Shown: one piece after another, positions 1-10,392 of the stretch
How the letters are laid out: each line of letters opens with the position of its first letter
Numbering within the stretch: position 1 is the first letter of the stretch
Assembly (NCBI GenBank): GCA_026008535.1
Contig: BRKX01000001.1
Location: forward strand, 69,762,317-69,826,316
Length of the DNA: 64,000 nt
Reading direction: 5' to 3'
Source of the DNA: Perilla frutescens
Taxonomy: Eukaryota > Streptophyta > Magnoliopsida > Lamiales > Lamiaceae
Notes under the pieces: model-generated
Told to the model about the DNA's origin: nothing
The model's input: the letters and a program-made list of their open reading frames with translations, nothing else
The model's database searches: none
Made by a program: the position numbers and the translations under genes

Positions 1-1307
1 CACACATTTTCCATGGTTGTCTTTACCCGTGAATGGAGCAAAAATCATCTCATACCTAATTTAAATAAATCATAAATGGGAAAAAATTAGAATAATCTAT
101 ATATAGAGACATGGAAATTATTTACTAATATATATATATATGATTACATACTAATATCAGTATTTAAAATTGCTAGTAATAACATATTGTGTATATGGTG
201 TAGTTCAAAATGGGGAAAAAATGAGAACAAGCTATAAACAGAGACATGTAAATTATTTGCTAATATGTATAATATTACATACTAATATCAGTATTTAATA
301 TTGCTAATAATAACACATTGTGTATATGGTGTAGTTTTACTGTACGTATATCAAAGATGCACAATTATTTGATTAAAAATAATTGCTAATATTAAATGAT
401 TGTATTTATTATTTACAGACATTAAGGTATAAATAACATAAATCCTTAAGCCAAACACATAATTATGAAAGAAAATTCATATAAATTAAACACAAATATA
501 CTTGTTGGTTCTGTATGTGCAATCGAAGGAAACTACGACACCAAACACAACATAATTTCGTCTTGTGATAGGATCAACCCAAAAAACACAGGTCAAGTGA
601 TCACTCTTGTCAACGGAGAAGTCGTAAAAAAATGTCGAACATGACTCTTTCCTTAAACGCATATTATTCAACATTATCTGAGCGTCACATCCAGCAATAT
701 AAGCCCTCAAATCATGAGAGAAATTCTTAGATTCACTTTCCGTACTTCCAACATTTGGGTAACCGCCCATAAATGTTTTTAAAAGCTTAAGAGACGGTGA
801 AGGGCCTATGTTCGCCTTAGCACAACCCATAAGAAATTTTTGGTGCACATAACCCAATTTTCTATTGACCTTCAAGTATTTCTTGAATTCATCTGAAATT
901 AATTGGTGAGAATGACCCTTCACAAAAAGATCAACAGCATATCCACTAGCACCGCAAAATTTGAACACAACACGAGCCATGCAATCTACCCTCATTGAAA
1001 CCCTGCGCCTTTTCTTTTTATTTGAAATGGTCAAATCATCGGCTACATAATTTTTCTTCCCCTCTCTATTGCAGAATATGTACCTTCTAGTAAGAAAACC
1101 ATCATCAGCCTTCTTAGTCGGCCCTCTTCGAATATCAAAACCGTTTGCTTTACCATAAATTCTATAAAAATTAATGTCATCCTCAAGAGTTTTGAATTTT
1201 TGTCCCAAAAATGGCTTTAAAGATGGCTCACAATTTGGTATGTAATGTTCAAGAGGTTTATCCATTTGCATGACAACCTCATCATTCATCACATTTGTAC
1301 TTGCCAA
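1..1307 (-). CDS. FAR1-RELATED SEQUENCE-like protein, 5' part (two exons, runs off left edge)
   Basis: The coding part is exon 1 at 1307-502 and exon 2 from 55 to the window edge. Residues about 40-150 form a FAR1 DNA-binding domain of the WRKY-GCM1 zinc-finger type: GQKF near residue 35, Cys in IFCNREG, Cys in VDCMARV and the GHSH pair. The start of the MULE-derived transposase domain follows (FWVDPITRRNY, CTYRTNKY). A plain reading stops just after TNKY. However, a GTATAT donor at 501 and a TTAG acceptor at 56 join AA|G in frame, and the protein then continues YEMIFAPFTGKDNHGK, as this family does. FRS proteins are domesticated Mutator-like transposases acting in the nucleus as transcription regulators. 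The start ATG at 1307 is the first in the open frame. It could still be an unexpressed transposase relic, since the C-terminal half is not in the window. Confidence 0.8.
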
Positions 1308-1751
1308 TTAAATGCCAAGTAGTTAACATTAAATAAAATTGATGCAACAAAAAAATGGACTGCTAATATTAATTACATATATTGCTATTGCTAGATATAT
1401 ATAAGCTAATAATTACCAAAATATATATCAAGCAACGAACCATACAAATGTAAATGACATACCAACCCACAAAAAAAATTCAAGTGTTATTGTACACATC
1501 TCCTTATCATACAATATCACAATTAAAACCAATTAAATAACAACAAACATAATATTTGCTTCAGTAGTAGTATAAACATAATATTTGCATGATTATCTTC
1601 TATTACCAAAAAAAAGACACATGTTTTTCATTGCTAACATGCATATATCTGACAACAATCCTATATTGAAATGATCGATTCATCAAATCCATGATAAGGT
1701 GTAATGCTGTCACAGGCTATGATTTAATCATGCCTCGCTTCTCCTTTTCAG
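1308..1751. other. AT-rich upstream region, nothing recognised
   Basis: This stretch lies between the FRS start and the SPPL fragment. It is AT-rich with no open frame of note. It presumably carries the FRS promoter, but no clear TATA position was identified. Confidence 0.5.
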
Positions 1752-2074
1752 GTGGGTACCGTCCTTTTGGGTTGTGCTTTCTTCTATGACATCTTTTGGG
1801 TGTTTATTTCTAAGAAATTATTCAAAGAGAGTGTGATGATTGTGGTGAGTGATTATTGAACCTCAATTTCTCATAGCATGTCTCAAGTGTTTTCAGAAAG
1901 AAGATATTAAGTTTGGTTGTTTATACATTTCAAAGTGGCTCGTGGTGATAGAAGTGGCGAGGATAAAATCTCATGCTTCTGAAGATTCCACATCTATTTG
2001 ATCCTTGATGAGATGGTTACAGTATCATAGGATTTGGCAACATCCTCTCGCCTGTTAGTTGCATTTTCCCTCAG
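1752..2074 (+). pseudogene. Signal peptide peptidase-like (SPPL, GxGD protease) fragment
   Basis: Two exon-like blocks read as plant SPPL intramembrane aspartyl protease. Block 1752-1844 follows a CAG acceptor and ends before GTGAGT. It reads [18 protein letters not shown] and on to KESVMIV, including the catalytic YD motif. Block 1936-2074 begins with ARGDRSGED, then is frameshifted: MLLKIPHLFDP and GYSIIGFGNIL are in one frame, LLVAFSLR in another. The second catalytic motif, GFGD in active enzymes, is GFGN here, and stops interrupt the block. Only the middle of the protease domain is present; no upstream or downstream exons were found. This is a dead fragment, probably carried here by duplication. 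Confidence 0.75.
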
Positions 2075-2085
2075 GTTTGCATTTT

Positions 2086-2787
2086 TCACACAAGAGTTTC
2101 ATCAAACACCTTATGAGCAAAAATCATATAACCCAATTTGGAATATATATTCAAGTTGTATGTCAGCACAAAAACTATTATCGTGATCGTATAATTAATG
2201 TTAAAAGCCAAGCCACATGATACATCCCCTAAACAAACATAGGGCAGCACATTTTTTTTTGAACAAACTCTGAAACATATATATTTGCACAGGAAACATA
2301 TGTCCCCCCTCCCAAATAAAAAAGAAAAATATTTACCTGAATCTTCCATAGCATAAATAAGAAAAAATCTTGATTGTAGTTGTAAAAACTGAGGTATATT
2401 GTATCTTCTTCGACAGATATTGTTACTCCAATGGAGAAGTCAGCATCTTTTTTCCCTTCAACGAAGAACTCGATCGGCGGTTTTTTATTTTTTGATATAC
2501 ATTCAAATAGATTTTAAGAAACTAAATAATTAAGTATTTTGTATTAAGATAAATATACCAAAAAAGTGGGATTTGATATTCCATATAAATTAAATTACTT
2601 CTATACCCATCACTTATATATATATATAAATCTTAATTAATTGCATATTAAATCCCATCAAACTATGATTAATCTTGACCATCCAAATCAAAGATATGAG
2701 CGGTATAGATTAGATCCTAGTTTCTACAGGGAGAGGGGGTTAACATTTGAACCAAAACCTATATATATATATATATATATATATATA
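2086..2787. other. AT-rich intergenic sequence ending in an (AT)n tract
   Basis: No gene is supported here. The tail at about 2761-2787 is a pure AT dinucleotide run preceded by GAACCAAAACCT. The same phrase precedes a second AT run at 3503-3561. Confidence 0.5.
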
Positions 2788-3066
2788 CTCTCTCCGTTTT
2801 GAAATGTTTGTTGTTTTAGGTTTTTTATCTAGAATTAATAATTAATTTTGTGAACAAATATACTCATCTCCATAAAATCTAATTTATCTATATTTTCCTA
2901 AAAAATAACAACATTTTCTCTCTCCATATATTTTTCTCTCTTCATTTTGTTAGAATCAAGAAATCTTGTAGGATTTGAGAGGGTTAAAATTGAGAGAGGG
3001 GATGTCAAATTATAAAAAACAACAAACATTTTGAAACAAAACAAAAAACATTTCGAAATAGAGAGA

Positions 3067-3067
<1 letters not shown>
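2788..3067. mobile_element. Stowaway-like MITE inserted in an AT microsatellite
   Basis: Terminal inverted repeats start CTCTCTCCGTTTTGAAAT on the left and, read on the minus strand, CTCTCTCTATTTCGAAAT on the right. The inner arms both carry TTTGTTGTTTT. The element is bounded by TA on each side, as expected for Tc1/mariner-derived MITEs. It is about 280 bp, with no coding capacity. AT repeats lie on both flanks. Confidence 0.75.

Positions 3068-3105
<38 letters not shown>
3068..3105. repeat. (AT)n microsatellite
   Basis: This is an uninterrupted AT dinucleotide run directly at the right end of the MITE. Confidence 0.95.
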
Positions 3106-3110
<5 letters not shown>

Positions 3111-3250
3111 TTTACAATTTTAACCTTATGATATCTAATGTAATTTGAAGAGACATATAATTTGCAACTAGATCCCTAAATTAAAGAGTTAATCTTGACC
3201 GTTCATATTTATGAGATGATGGTTATTGAAGGTTCCTAATTTCTACATGC

Positions 3251-3283
<33 letters not shown>

Positions 3284-3285
3284 TG

Positions 3286-3507
3286 GGTTCAGGTGAGAAA
3301 ATATTTTGGTGTCAGAAATGAGAAAAATGTTTATTATATTGTATTTATTGCTTAATTGCCATAATTTTATTGCTTAATTGCTATAATTTCATTACACACG
3401 TGGAACAAAATAATTATGCAATAAAATTATACCTATTAAACAGTAAATTACAATAAGATAAATATTTTCTCATTTCTCACACCATACATATGTTTCTTAC
3501 CTGAACC
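3286..3507. mobile_element. Foldback MITE-like element
   Basis: Long imperfect inverted arms are visible. The left arm starts GGTTCAGGTGAGAAAATATT and the right arm, read in reverse, starts GGTTCAGGTAAGAAACATAT. Both continue with similar text through AGAAATGAGAAAA and ATAATTTTATTGC. No open frame is present. It sits between a GT microsatellite (about 3263-3284) and an AT microsatellite (3513-3561). The target duplication is obscured by the simple repeats. Confidence 0.6.
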
Positions 3508-3511
3508 AAAA

Positions 3512-3512
<1 letters not shown>

Positions 3513-3561
<49 letters not shown>
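3513..3561. repeat. (AT)n microsatellite
   Basis: A pure AT run of nearly 50 bases lies just upstream of the 5' UTR-like sequence of BRF fragment C. The copy B locus has a poly-T/poly-A tract at about 32935-32956 in the equivalent place. Confidence 0.95.
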
Positions 3562-3568
<7 letters not shown>

Positions 3569-3579
3569 GCTCGCACGCT

Positions 3580-6500
3580 CACGCACTACACATTGAAAAA
3601 AACAGTGGAACAGTGAAGAAACGCAGCTACAATTTCCGTCGTCACACCGAAAACTGCTCACCACTACCACTAGCTCTCGGCATTTCGATCGTGCCAAAAC
3701 CCCACTCTCACCAAATTATGTGTTGCTAACTCAATTTTCAAGCCGCCGATCGACCACCAGCTCCCCGCCGTGATTGGACTCCGGTTCCAATTACGCTGCC
3801 GCGGGAGTGAAATCATCAACTGCCACTAAATTATTCCTAACGATCCGCTCCCCTTTCATTGAGGTGCGTAGATTTCTCTTTTGTGATATGGGGCTTTTCG
3901 TTTAATGATTTCGTTAAATGCATAATTCGATCATGTTCAGGGCGCGCGATGGTAACGTGGTGTGATTTCTGTGCACAAAGGGTTCGAAGCTATATCCTGG
4001 TTGGCCAAACGTAAGGACTTGTAATGCCGTTGCAATGGCACCTCTTTTATTTGTATCGATTTCCTTCTAATTTTGAAACTTGTGTTCCTTCTGATGGGGG
4101 TGGTGGTTGTGTGACATAATATACAGATGTTGTTCATTTTGCGGGAAGGTTCTTGCTGAGGATAACTTTACGGAGGAGGCTACATTTGTAAAAACTGTTG
4201 ATGGACAGGTGTTTGATGTTACGACTAGCTCGAATCCTTGCACCATGCCTCTGGTTGTTGTTGGAAATTAAACCGATCCGAAACGATTTCGGGTAGAATA
4301 AAATCCATTTTTCGATCAAATCAAATTGGAGCGGAAGCGGTATAAATTAGACAATAGATCGTAATATAAAAATATAATATCCATGCGAATTAAATTTATT
4401 TAATGCTAAAGGAGAGATAAAGAAAATACCTTTTTCTTAAAACTCATTCGTCTTCTTCGATCAACTTTTGAATCTTGAAGCTCGTAAACACCACGATCTT
4501 CCGATTCGATCCTCCCTTTGAACGGTAGTGAGTGGGCACCGAAATAAATCTATTAAGTTCCTAACTTAATTTTTCTACGATTATTTCAACACATGAAATC
4601 GCAGAATTGGGCTGGAAGGATATTTAATCTGAATAAATATATAAACATAAGAAGAAAAGAGAAAACGAAACCAAACTATTTGATTTCGTGACTTGGGTTG
4701 CGTGAATTAATTCTTTTCCAAGAATCAATTCTCTGATTTTTTATTTCTAACTAATTCACGTGAATCTCCCAAAAATCGGCGTCACTCTTTCTTCTATTTA
4801 ATGTTATATTTATAATTAGGATTACGTCAAATCCCAATACATATCAGTTTCCTATTTTTAACAGATTTAGAATCATGTAGATAAGCAAATAAATTAATAA
4901 TTATCTCATATAATTATTAATTATCACTAATATGTAAATAATATAAATATCTTATATTTATTTAATTCCTAGCACAGTCACTGTGGAATATCATATATTC
5001 CCGGAATTAATTAATATTTACACATAAGCCCAAACTTTATGAAAACTTATTTTTCATAACACTTTAGGAACTTAAATATTATTATTAACCCGTCAATCAT
5101 ATGGGAAGGCGAATGGGGGACCATGGACCTATAATCAAGAGCTCCAATAAATTGAATAAATAATTAAACTCTTTAATTAATTTATTCAACTTATTAATTC
5201 CGATATTATTCCACTAAAAATTCGGAATTGCACTCTCTTTAATTATAGAACATATTTACTCTACGAATTTGAGCAATCCATTGATTTAATCATTTCATAT
5301 GAATTAATCCTCCATAGATAATTCATAATTGAAGACAGGTAATATCCGTTAACCTCTTCAATTATTTCTTTTCCTCATTTACCATTACTTCACTAGTGAA
5401 CGATTAATTTATAAACGATTTATAAATTAGAGATCTCTAATCACTCAGTTCCAGAATTAACAAATGAGAGAATTATCTTTCCGCTTCTCAAAAGAAGGAA
5501 TGGATTCCATATCTGTAAATTACATTCTCAGCTATTTAATTCAAACGTGAATCTAAAATGCAAGTTTAGAGAATGTTGGCAAACAAACTTTAACGAGCAA
5601 ATTAAGAATTCCATTGAAATAAACAGGAGTCTATAATCACTCAGGATTAAGATTATTCATATATGATCATCTTGTGATTTTATTTAATATTCCTTTTCTT
5701 TAACGGAATTTGAAGGAATAATTAAATTAAATCGGTCCAAGTCCTATATGATCATATCATATATAAATGCACCCAATTGAATGTCTCCACATAAACGGTT
5801 TAGATAAAACGGTCACATTCATAATGTCATCAGGCTGCATTAGTGACATTTTAATTAAAGATCCCATACTTTAATTAAATCCGTCACGGACTTCATTTTT
5901 AGTTTATTTTCCATAATCTTAATCCTCTTGTATATAACACTTATATACTAAGATTATGGTAACATTAAATAAACTAGAGATTTTCTGTGATTTAAATAAA
6001 TGCATACAAGAAGCATATTAGTTCGAAAATAAATGTCGCTTTTATAAATAAGATAAAAACAATTCACGATTGCTTTAAGGGCACAATTCCGAACAGTTGT
6101 GAGTTTAATTTGTTCATTTAATCACGTGTCGCATCCATTATTAAAATGCCACGATTGGTTACTGTGAAGATTCAATTTTGATTTATCAATTTGCTGACCT
6201 TACAAAAGGATGAGAGAGATGATGGTTAGAAAGGGAAATAAAACGCTTTAATTTGACATACCTTTGTGGGCTTAACTTTCTAGTTCCAATGTTATGATGT
6301 TGTTAACTTTTTTCTTAGCCCCGGAAAACTAAGGCTGACATAGGGTTTGCTTTGTCAAAGAGGATAAAGAAAAGGCATATGTTGCATTTTGAATTGAAGA
6401 TTTGAAGCTGGATTTATTATCCTTTCGTACGTGGTTGGTCAGATTGAAGGGTTTGGGGAAGGAATTGAAATTCATTACTCTCGTTTTGAACTTTTTTTTT

Positions 6501-6935
6501 TCTTTTTTGTGATTTGTGTAAATTGGAATTTCGTTCAGTACAGATCATTGAACTTGCAACCTCGAAGGAATTTGTTTTACTTAAGGTTTTCATTGGTCCT
6601 TTCATTTGATCTGTGCATGATATTATAATTGTATACGGTATTAACTAATTCAAATTTATGCATAGTCACAATTTGCAGGTAAATTTGTAAGGTCTACTGG
6701 GGAAGGTAATTATGAGAGGACACTGGATGAAGGTAGGTTAATTTATTTGCTACTTCATAACTCTATCTATTCCTTATGCTTAATTAATCCACTGAAAGGG
6801 ACAATCTAGGTGTTATATACTGTTAATTTGTTGTTTGCAAGTTTCAATTTGGATGTTGGATTTTTTTAATTTTCAGCTTGTGAAAATAATGCATTTCCTT
6901 TGAATTCACCGCTCAAATGGCTTGGTGGTTGTTTT
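3580..6935 (+). pseudogene. BRF1-like 5' gene fragment (copy C), exons 1-3, split by a solo LTR
   Basis: This is an inverted copy of the 5' end of the BRF1-like gene at 21166-32603. Similarity runs through the 5' UTR, the 5' UTR intron (donor after 3861), exon 1 (3949-4010), exon 2 (4127-4208), intron 2, exon 3 (6666-6732) and part of intron 3, ending near 6935. Exons 1-3 have exactly the copy B lengths (62, 82 and 67 bp), keep their splice sites and stay open. They encode a TFIIB-type zinc ribbon (CDFC and CSFC) and a linker reading SQFAGKFVRS. The cyclin folds and the rest are absent. A 1.84-kb solo LTR lies inside intron 2. It is called a pseudogene because it cannot make a TFIIIB subunit, but the remaining exons could still be spliced into a transcript. 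Confidence 0.85.
4259..6095. mobile_element. Solo LTR, 1837 bp, inside intron 2 of BRF fragment C
   Basis: The element begins TGTTGGAAATT and ends AATTCCGAACA, an inverted terminal match with the TG...CA ends of LTRs. It is flanked by the direct repeat GTTGT (4254-4258 and 6096-6100). The flanks join to give the same intron text as the undisturbed copy at about 32270-32310. No gag-pol open frame, primer-binding site or second LTR was seen, so this is a solo LTR left by recombination. The superfamily is not certain; the text resembles Copia-type plant LTRs. Confidence 0.85.
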
Positions 6936-6949
6936 TGTAGAGGGAAAAC

Positions 6950-7946
6950 ATGAAAATTGTTTCTTCTTCGCCTTCGCCTTTCCTTTCCTCCAAGTTGCCT
7001 AATTCCTCAGTGCTACAACGCTGCATAAAATGCTCTCCCAGATTCAAAAGCCACTACTCCTTACACTCGTCACTCTCACCATCCAGCATTTCCACTGAAT
7101 CTCCCCCCCTCCCCCTACATTACTCAATCTCCATTGCATCACTGTCTTTCACATTCTCCTCCTTATCTCCATCTTCCACTTCCTTAGCCCACCCCACCCA
7201 ATCTACCTCATCAACTTCAACCATTCTGCCACCTATTAGGCATCAACCTCCCAATTCAACTCTAACAAGTCATCTGGCAAAGCAACAACTTAGTGCCACT
7301 GCCCACTGGCCCACTTGTATTTTAGACATTGAGTTAAGTTCATCACTAATATGGGCCTGTGCAATAGACAACTATAGACTCCACATAAATTGCAACTTAA
7401 TTAACCATCCTATTTGATCTTTTAATTTAGTTCAAGAACAATATTGCACTTTTTGGAATTTATTTGGAGTCATTATTGTGTGTGTTTTTGCAGTTATCAG
7501 TTAAATCTTTCCTTATTATGCATGTTTTAATTTTTTCATGTGTATTTGCAGGAGCAGATAAGCAGACCCTTCTCTGCCTCCTTCTCGTGGCAGCCATCTT
7601 TGCGGCTCTCTTCTGTCAAACCGCAGTCCACCCTCCTAGTGGCATCTTCGATCCCACTTTGACCACGCACATGACATTGCTGATGTTCCTATGTGCCATC
7701 TGCATGGGGTTTGCTGCATCAACGTGCATTCTAGTAGATGTGCCTGTCCCTGCAGGTTTCCCATATATTCGGTTTCAGATTTGGACAGCACTGTTGGCCA
7801 TGGTGTTGGTTTATGGCAGTGCTATTGGCTCGATCACTGGAGTTGTAGATGAGGAGAGGAGAGCCACAGCTTATGCTGCTGTATCACTTTCGCTCACCAT
7901 GCCGCCTCTGGGGAGACTGCTGATTTTCCTGTGGAGAAAAGCTTAA
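6950..7946 (+). CDS. Uncharacterised four-helix membrane protein exon, with an upstream Ser/Pro-rich open frame
   Basis: The credible part is a terminal exon at 7552-7946, preceded by a TTTGCAG acceptor and ending in TAA. Its 131 residues hold four hydrophobic segments: LLCLLLVAAIFAALF, TLLMFLCAICMGFAAS, TALLAMVLVYGSAI and AVSLSLTMPPLGRLLIFLW, with HPPSG after the first. This layout resembles the PGG membrane domain found at the C-terminus of plant ankyrin proteins, but no ankyrin repeats are present. A 155-residue open frame at 6950-7417 is Ser/Pro/Leu-rich and could be low-complexity chance or a real first exon; I could not find a convincing splice between the two. An alternative 5' partner is exon 3 of BRF fragment C. 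Function unknown. Confidence 0.45.
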
Positions 7947-9716
7947 GTAGAACCGTGGCTGATTATATATATTAATATATATAGGAATAGGAATAGACTC
8001 AACTGTTATTTATGTTGTTTTGGATGACATTATATATTATGTTTCGTACTGGCTGTTATTAGAATTTACAAGTGAAGTGAACGTATGCATCTATTTAGTA
8101 TTAAAAAAACCTCACCAAATGTCTAAATATATCTTTGAAGTTACTTCAGCAATAAATGATGACTGCTAGTTTGTCAGTTTGTGAGTGAGACTGTGAGAGT
8201 GAGAATGAGTGTGAGAGAGAGACAACCCCATATAAAAAAATTACAACAATAGTTGACATCGATCGAGTAATTAGAGTTCATTATACTTCATAATTATTTT
8301 TTAGTATTTAATTTCAATTTTTATTAACAATTTATTATTATGGCTGCCTATTTCAGAATTAGGGCATACATTTTTTTTGAAATTTCATTTTTTAGTAATA
8401 AAATATTAGTTATAGTTGATTAATGATTATATTGTAATAATTTTATTTTTTATATTAAATAATATCAAAATAACATCTGTGAATTGTGATAGACGTTGCC
8501 AGCCCAAGTTCGATGCTGCTAATGGGCCTAGAGATGAAGAGTCCAATTGATTAATATTTGTCCAAACATATATAAATTGTGTTTTAAGACGTGTTAATAC
8601 AACTCAAAACCAGTTTATCTAGGATCAAATGCATTTAAATTCTTACAATATGAATTGTCTCAAAAAAAAAAACCTTACAATATGAATATAACAAAACAAC
8701 ATAAACGATTAAATAAGAAGAAATAAATGTTTATATCGTTTGCTAAATTTCAACAGCTAGTATATTTCACAACGTATGCTTCAAATTTCTAAATTTATCT
8801 ACTTCTCCTATCGGTTTTCTTTTTCTAAACCTAATATATTTATGTTATATATTTCTCAAAATAATATCCAAAAATACCTAAAATCCTTGTTGGTTGGTGC
8901 ACCTTAATTTCAACTAATCAAGACCACAAAAGTCAGGAACACATATAGCATGCAGTGTCACCTTCATTTCCCACTAAAAAAGAGAGAGAAAATAATTGAA
9001 TGGACCCTTTTCAACTTGTGATTAAGGAAAAGAAAATAACAATTATTAACAATCATGAAGATTGAGTTCACTCAAGATTAGACGGCATAAACAGTTTTGC
9101 ATTTTGACATTATTGAACAATTCTTCAATTTTCTTCAGACAATATTGCATAGAATGGAATATCATTGAAATGCATCAAGAAATAGTACTGAATTAGTGAA
9201 GAGGATTTTTGTATTGGGTAGTAGATTAAAGCCCAAACGCATTTTGTTTTTCTCACACATTTAATTTTTGTTTTTGGTATTACATATCCCTAATCCGCCC
9301 ACTCCCCACCTTTGAAGCAATAATAATCATAATATATTCTCTAAAAAAACATAAGATATGTGTATTTATTTAAAAGGGCAACTTCAATTCCAAATTTCAA
9401 AACAAGATTTAAATTTGGTTGGAGTTATTTATATTTACACACTATTGAATAGTTTAATACAATATGAAAGGACCATTAAATTATTTTCTTAAAATAAAAC
9501 AAACAAGAGCCCGATTTATGCAGGTGCCTTTAAACAAAAACGAAGAAGAGAGAGAGAAGACCAAAAAAATCCAACCTTTGTAATTGTACAGTACAAGACG
9601 AGGAAAAGCGGGGAGGAAAAGGCAAATAGAGAGTATAGATGATAGTAAATAAAGGGAGTCCGTATCGCCAAGATTGACAAACGCCCCTTTCTCTCAGAAT
9701 TTGGTATTGTTTTGAG
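7947..9716. other. AT-rich intergenic region
   Basis: No gene is supported. It contains a GAGTGAGA-rich low-complexity patch at about 8175-8225 and ordinary AT-rich DNA. The last 180 bp, with purine-rich GAGAGAGA text near 9548, probably belong to the promoter of the glycosyltransferase gene. Confidence 0.5.
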
Positions 9717-10095
9717 CTTTCCCTTCTATTGCCCTTTCTCTCTCATCACTCTCACACATATACAGATATACTCTTCTTTTTCTTGCTTATTTTCGTCAAT
9801 GTTATATTGGGTCGGTAATATATATCATAATCTATCTGGGTTTTAATTTTTTTGAACAACTTTCCTTTTCATTGCCGCTCCTCTCTCTCACACACATACC
9901 TTGTTCTTCTCTTGAATCTTATATTGGATTGATAGTCTGTTATAATAATCCATCTGGGTTTTATTTCTTTCGCATTGCTTTCCTTTCATTGCCCTTTCTC
10001 ACTCTCTCACACATATACCATGTTTTTCTTGAATATTTTATGGGTTGATAAACTCTGATAGCTCAATCCATCTAGGTTTTATTTCTTTTGCATTT
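9717..10095 (+). repeat. Three-copy degenerate tandem repeat in the leader/promoter of the GT47 gene
   Basis: Three units start with CTTTCC(C/T)TT..ATTGCC, continue through a CTCTC...CACACATA pyrimidine block and a TTGAAT/ATATTGG(A/G) segment, and end ATCTGGGTTTTATTTC. Unit starts are 9717, 9860 and 9978, so units are about 143, 118 and 118 bp. Units 2 and 3 are most alike. The array ends about 300 bp before the start codon of the exostosin gene and is likely 5' UTR or core promoter. Confidence 0.8.
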
Positions 10096-10392
10096 CTGTT
10101 TCTCTGACGGACAAACCCTTCTCCTCAATTTACATCAACACATCCTAGCTTTAAGGCTTTGTTTTTATTAGATAAATTACATTCTGCTGCATGCTAGTTA
10201 TTTTGTAGCTTCGAAATGTTGAAAATGTGATTGAAATTCGGGGGAAATGTTCAAAGACTTTGGCTTATTTTGGTTTCTGGCTTAAAGTTTGAATCTTGAA
10301 TGATGTCAAAGAAATCGAATTTGTAATGTTATCTGATATTTGAGTCACTGAAGGAAATTGTTGATATAAAAGTACTATATTTTCTTGTTAGA

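Noticed and set aside
2086..2349. 87-codon minus-strand open frame
   Set aside because: It has no motif, lies antisense just past the SPPL fragment in AT-rich DNA, and shows no coding composition.
3497..3697. 66-codon minus-strand frame containing a Tyr-Ile run
   Set aside because: It is the translation of an AT microsatellite plus BRF leader sequence.
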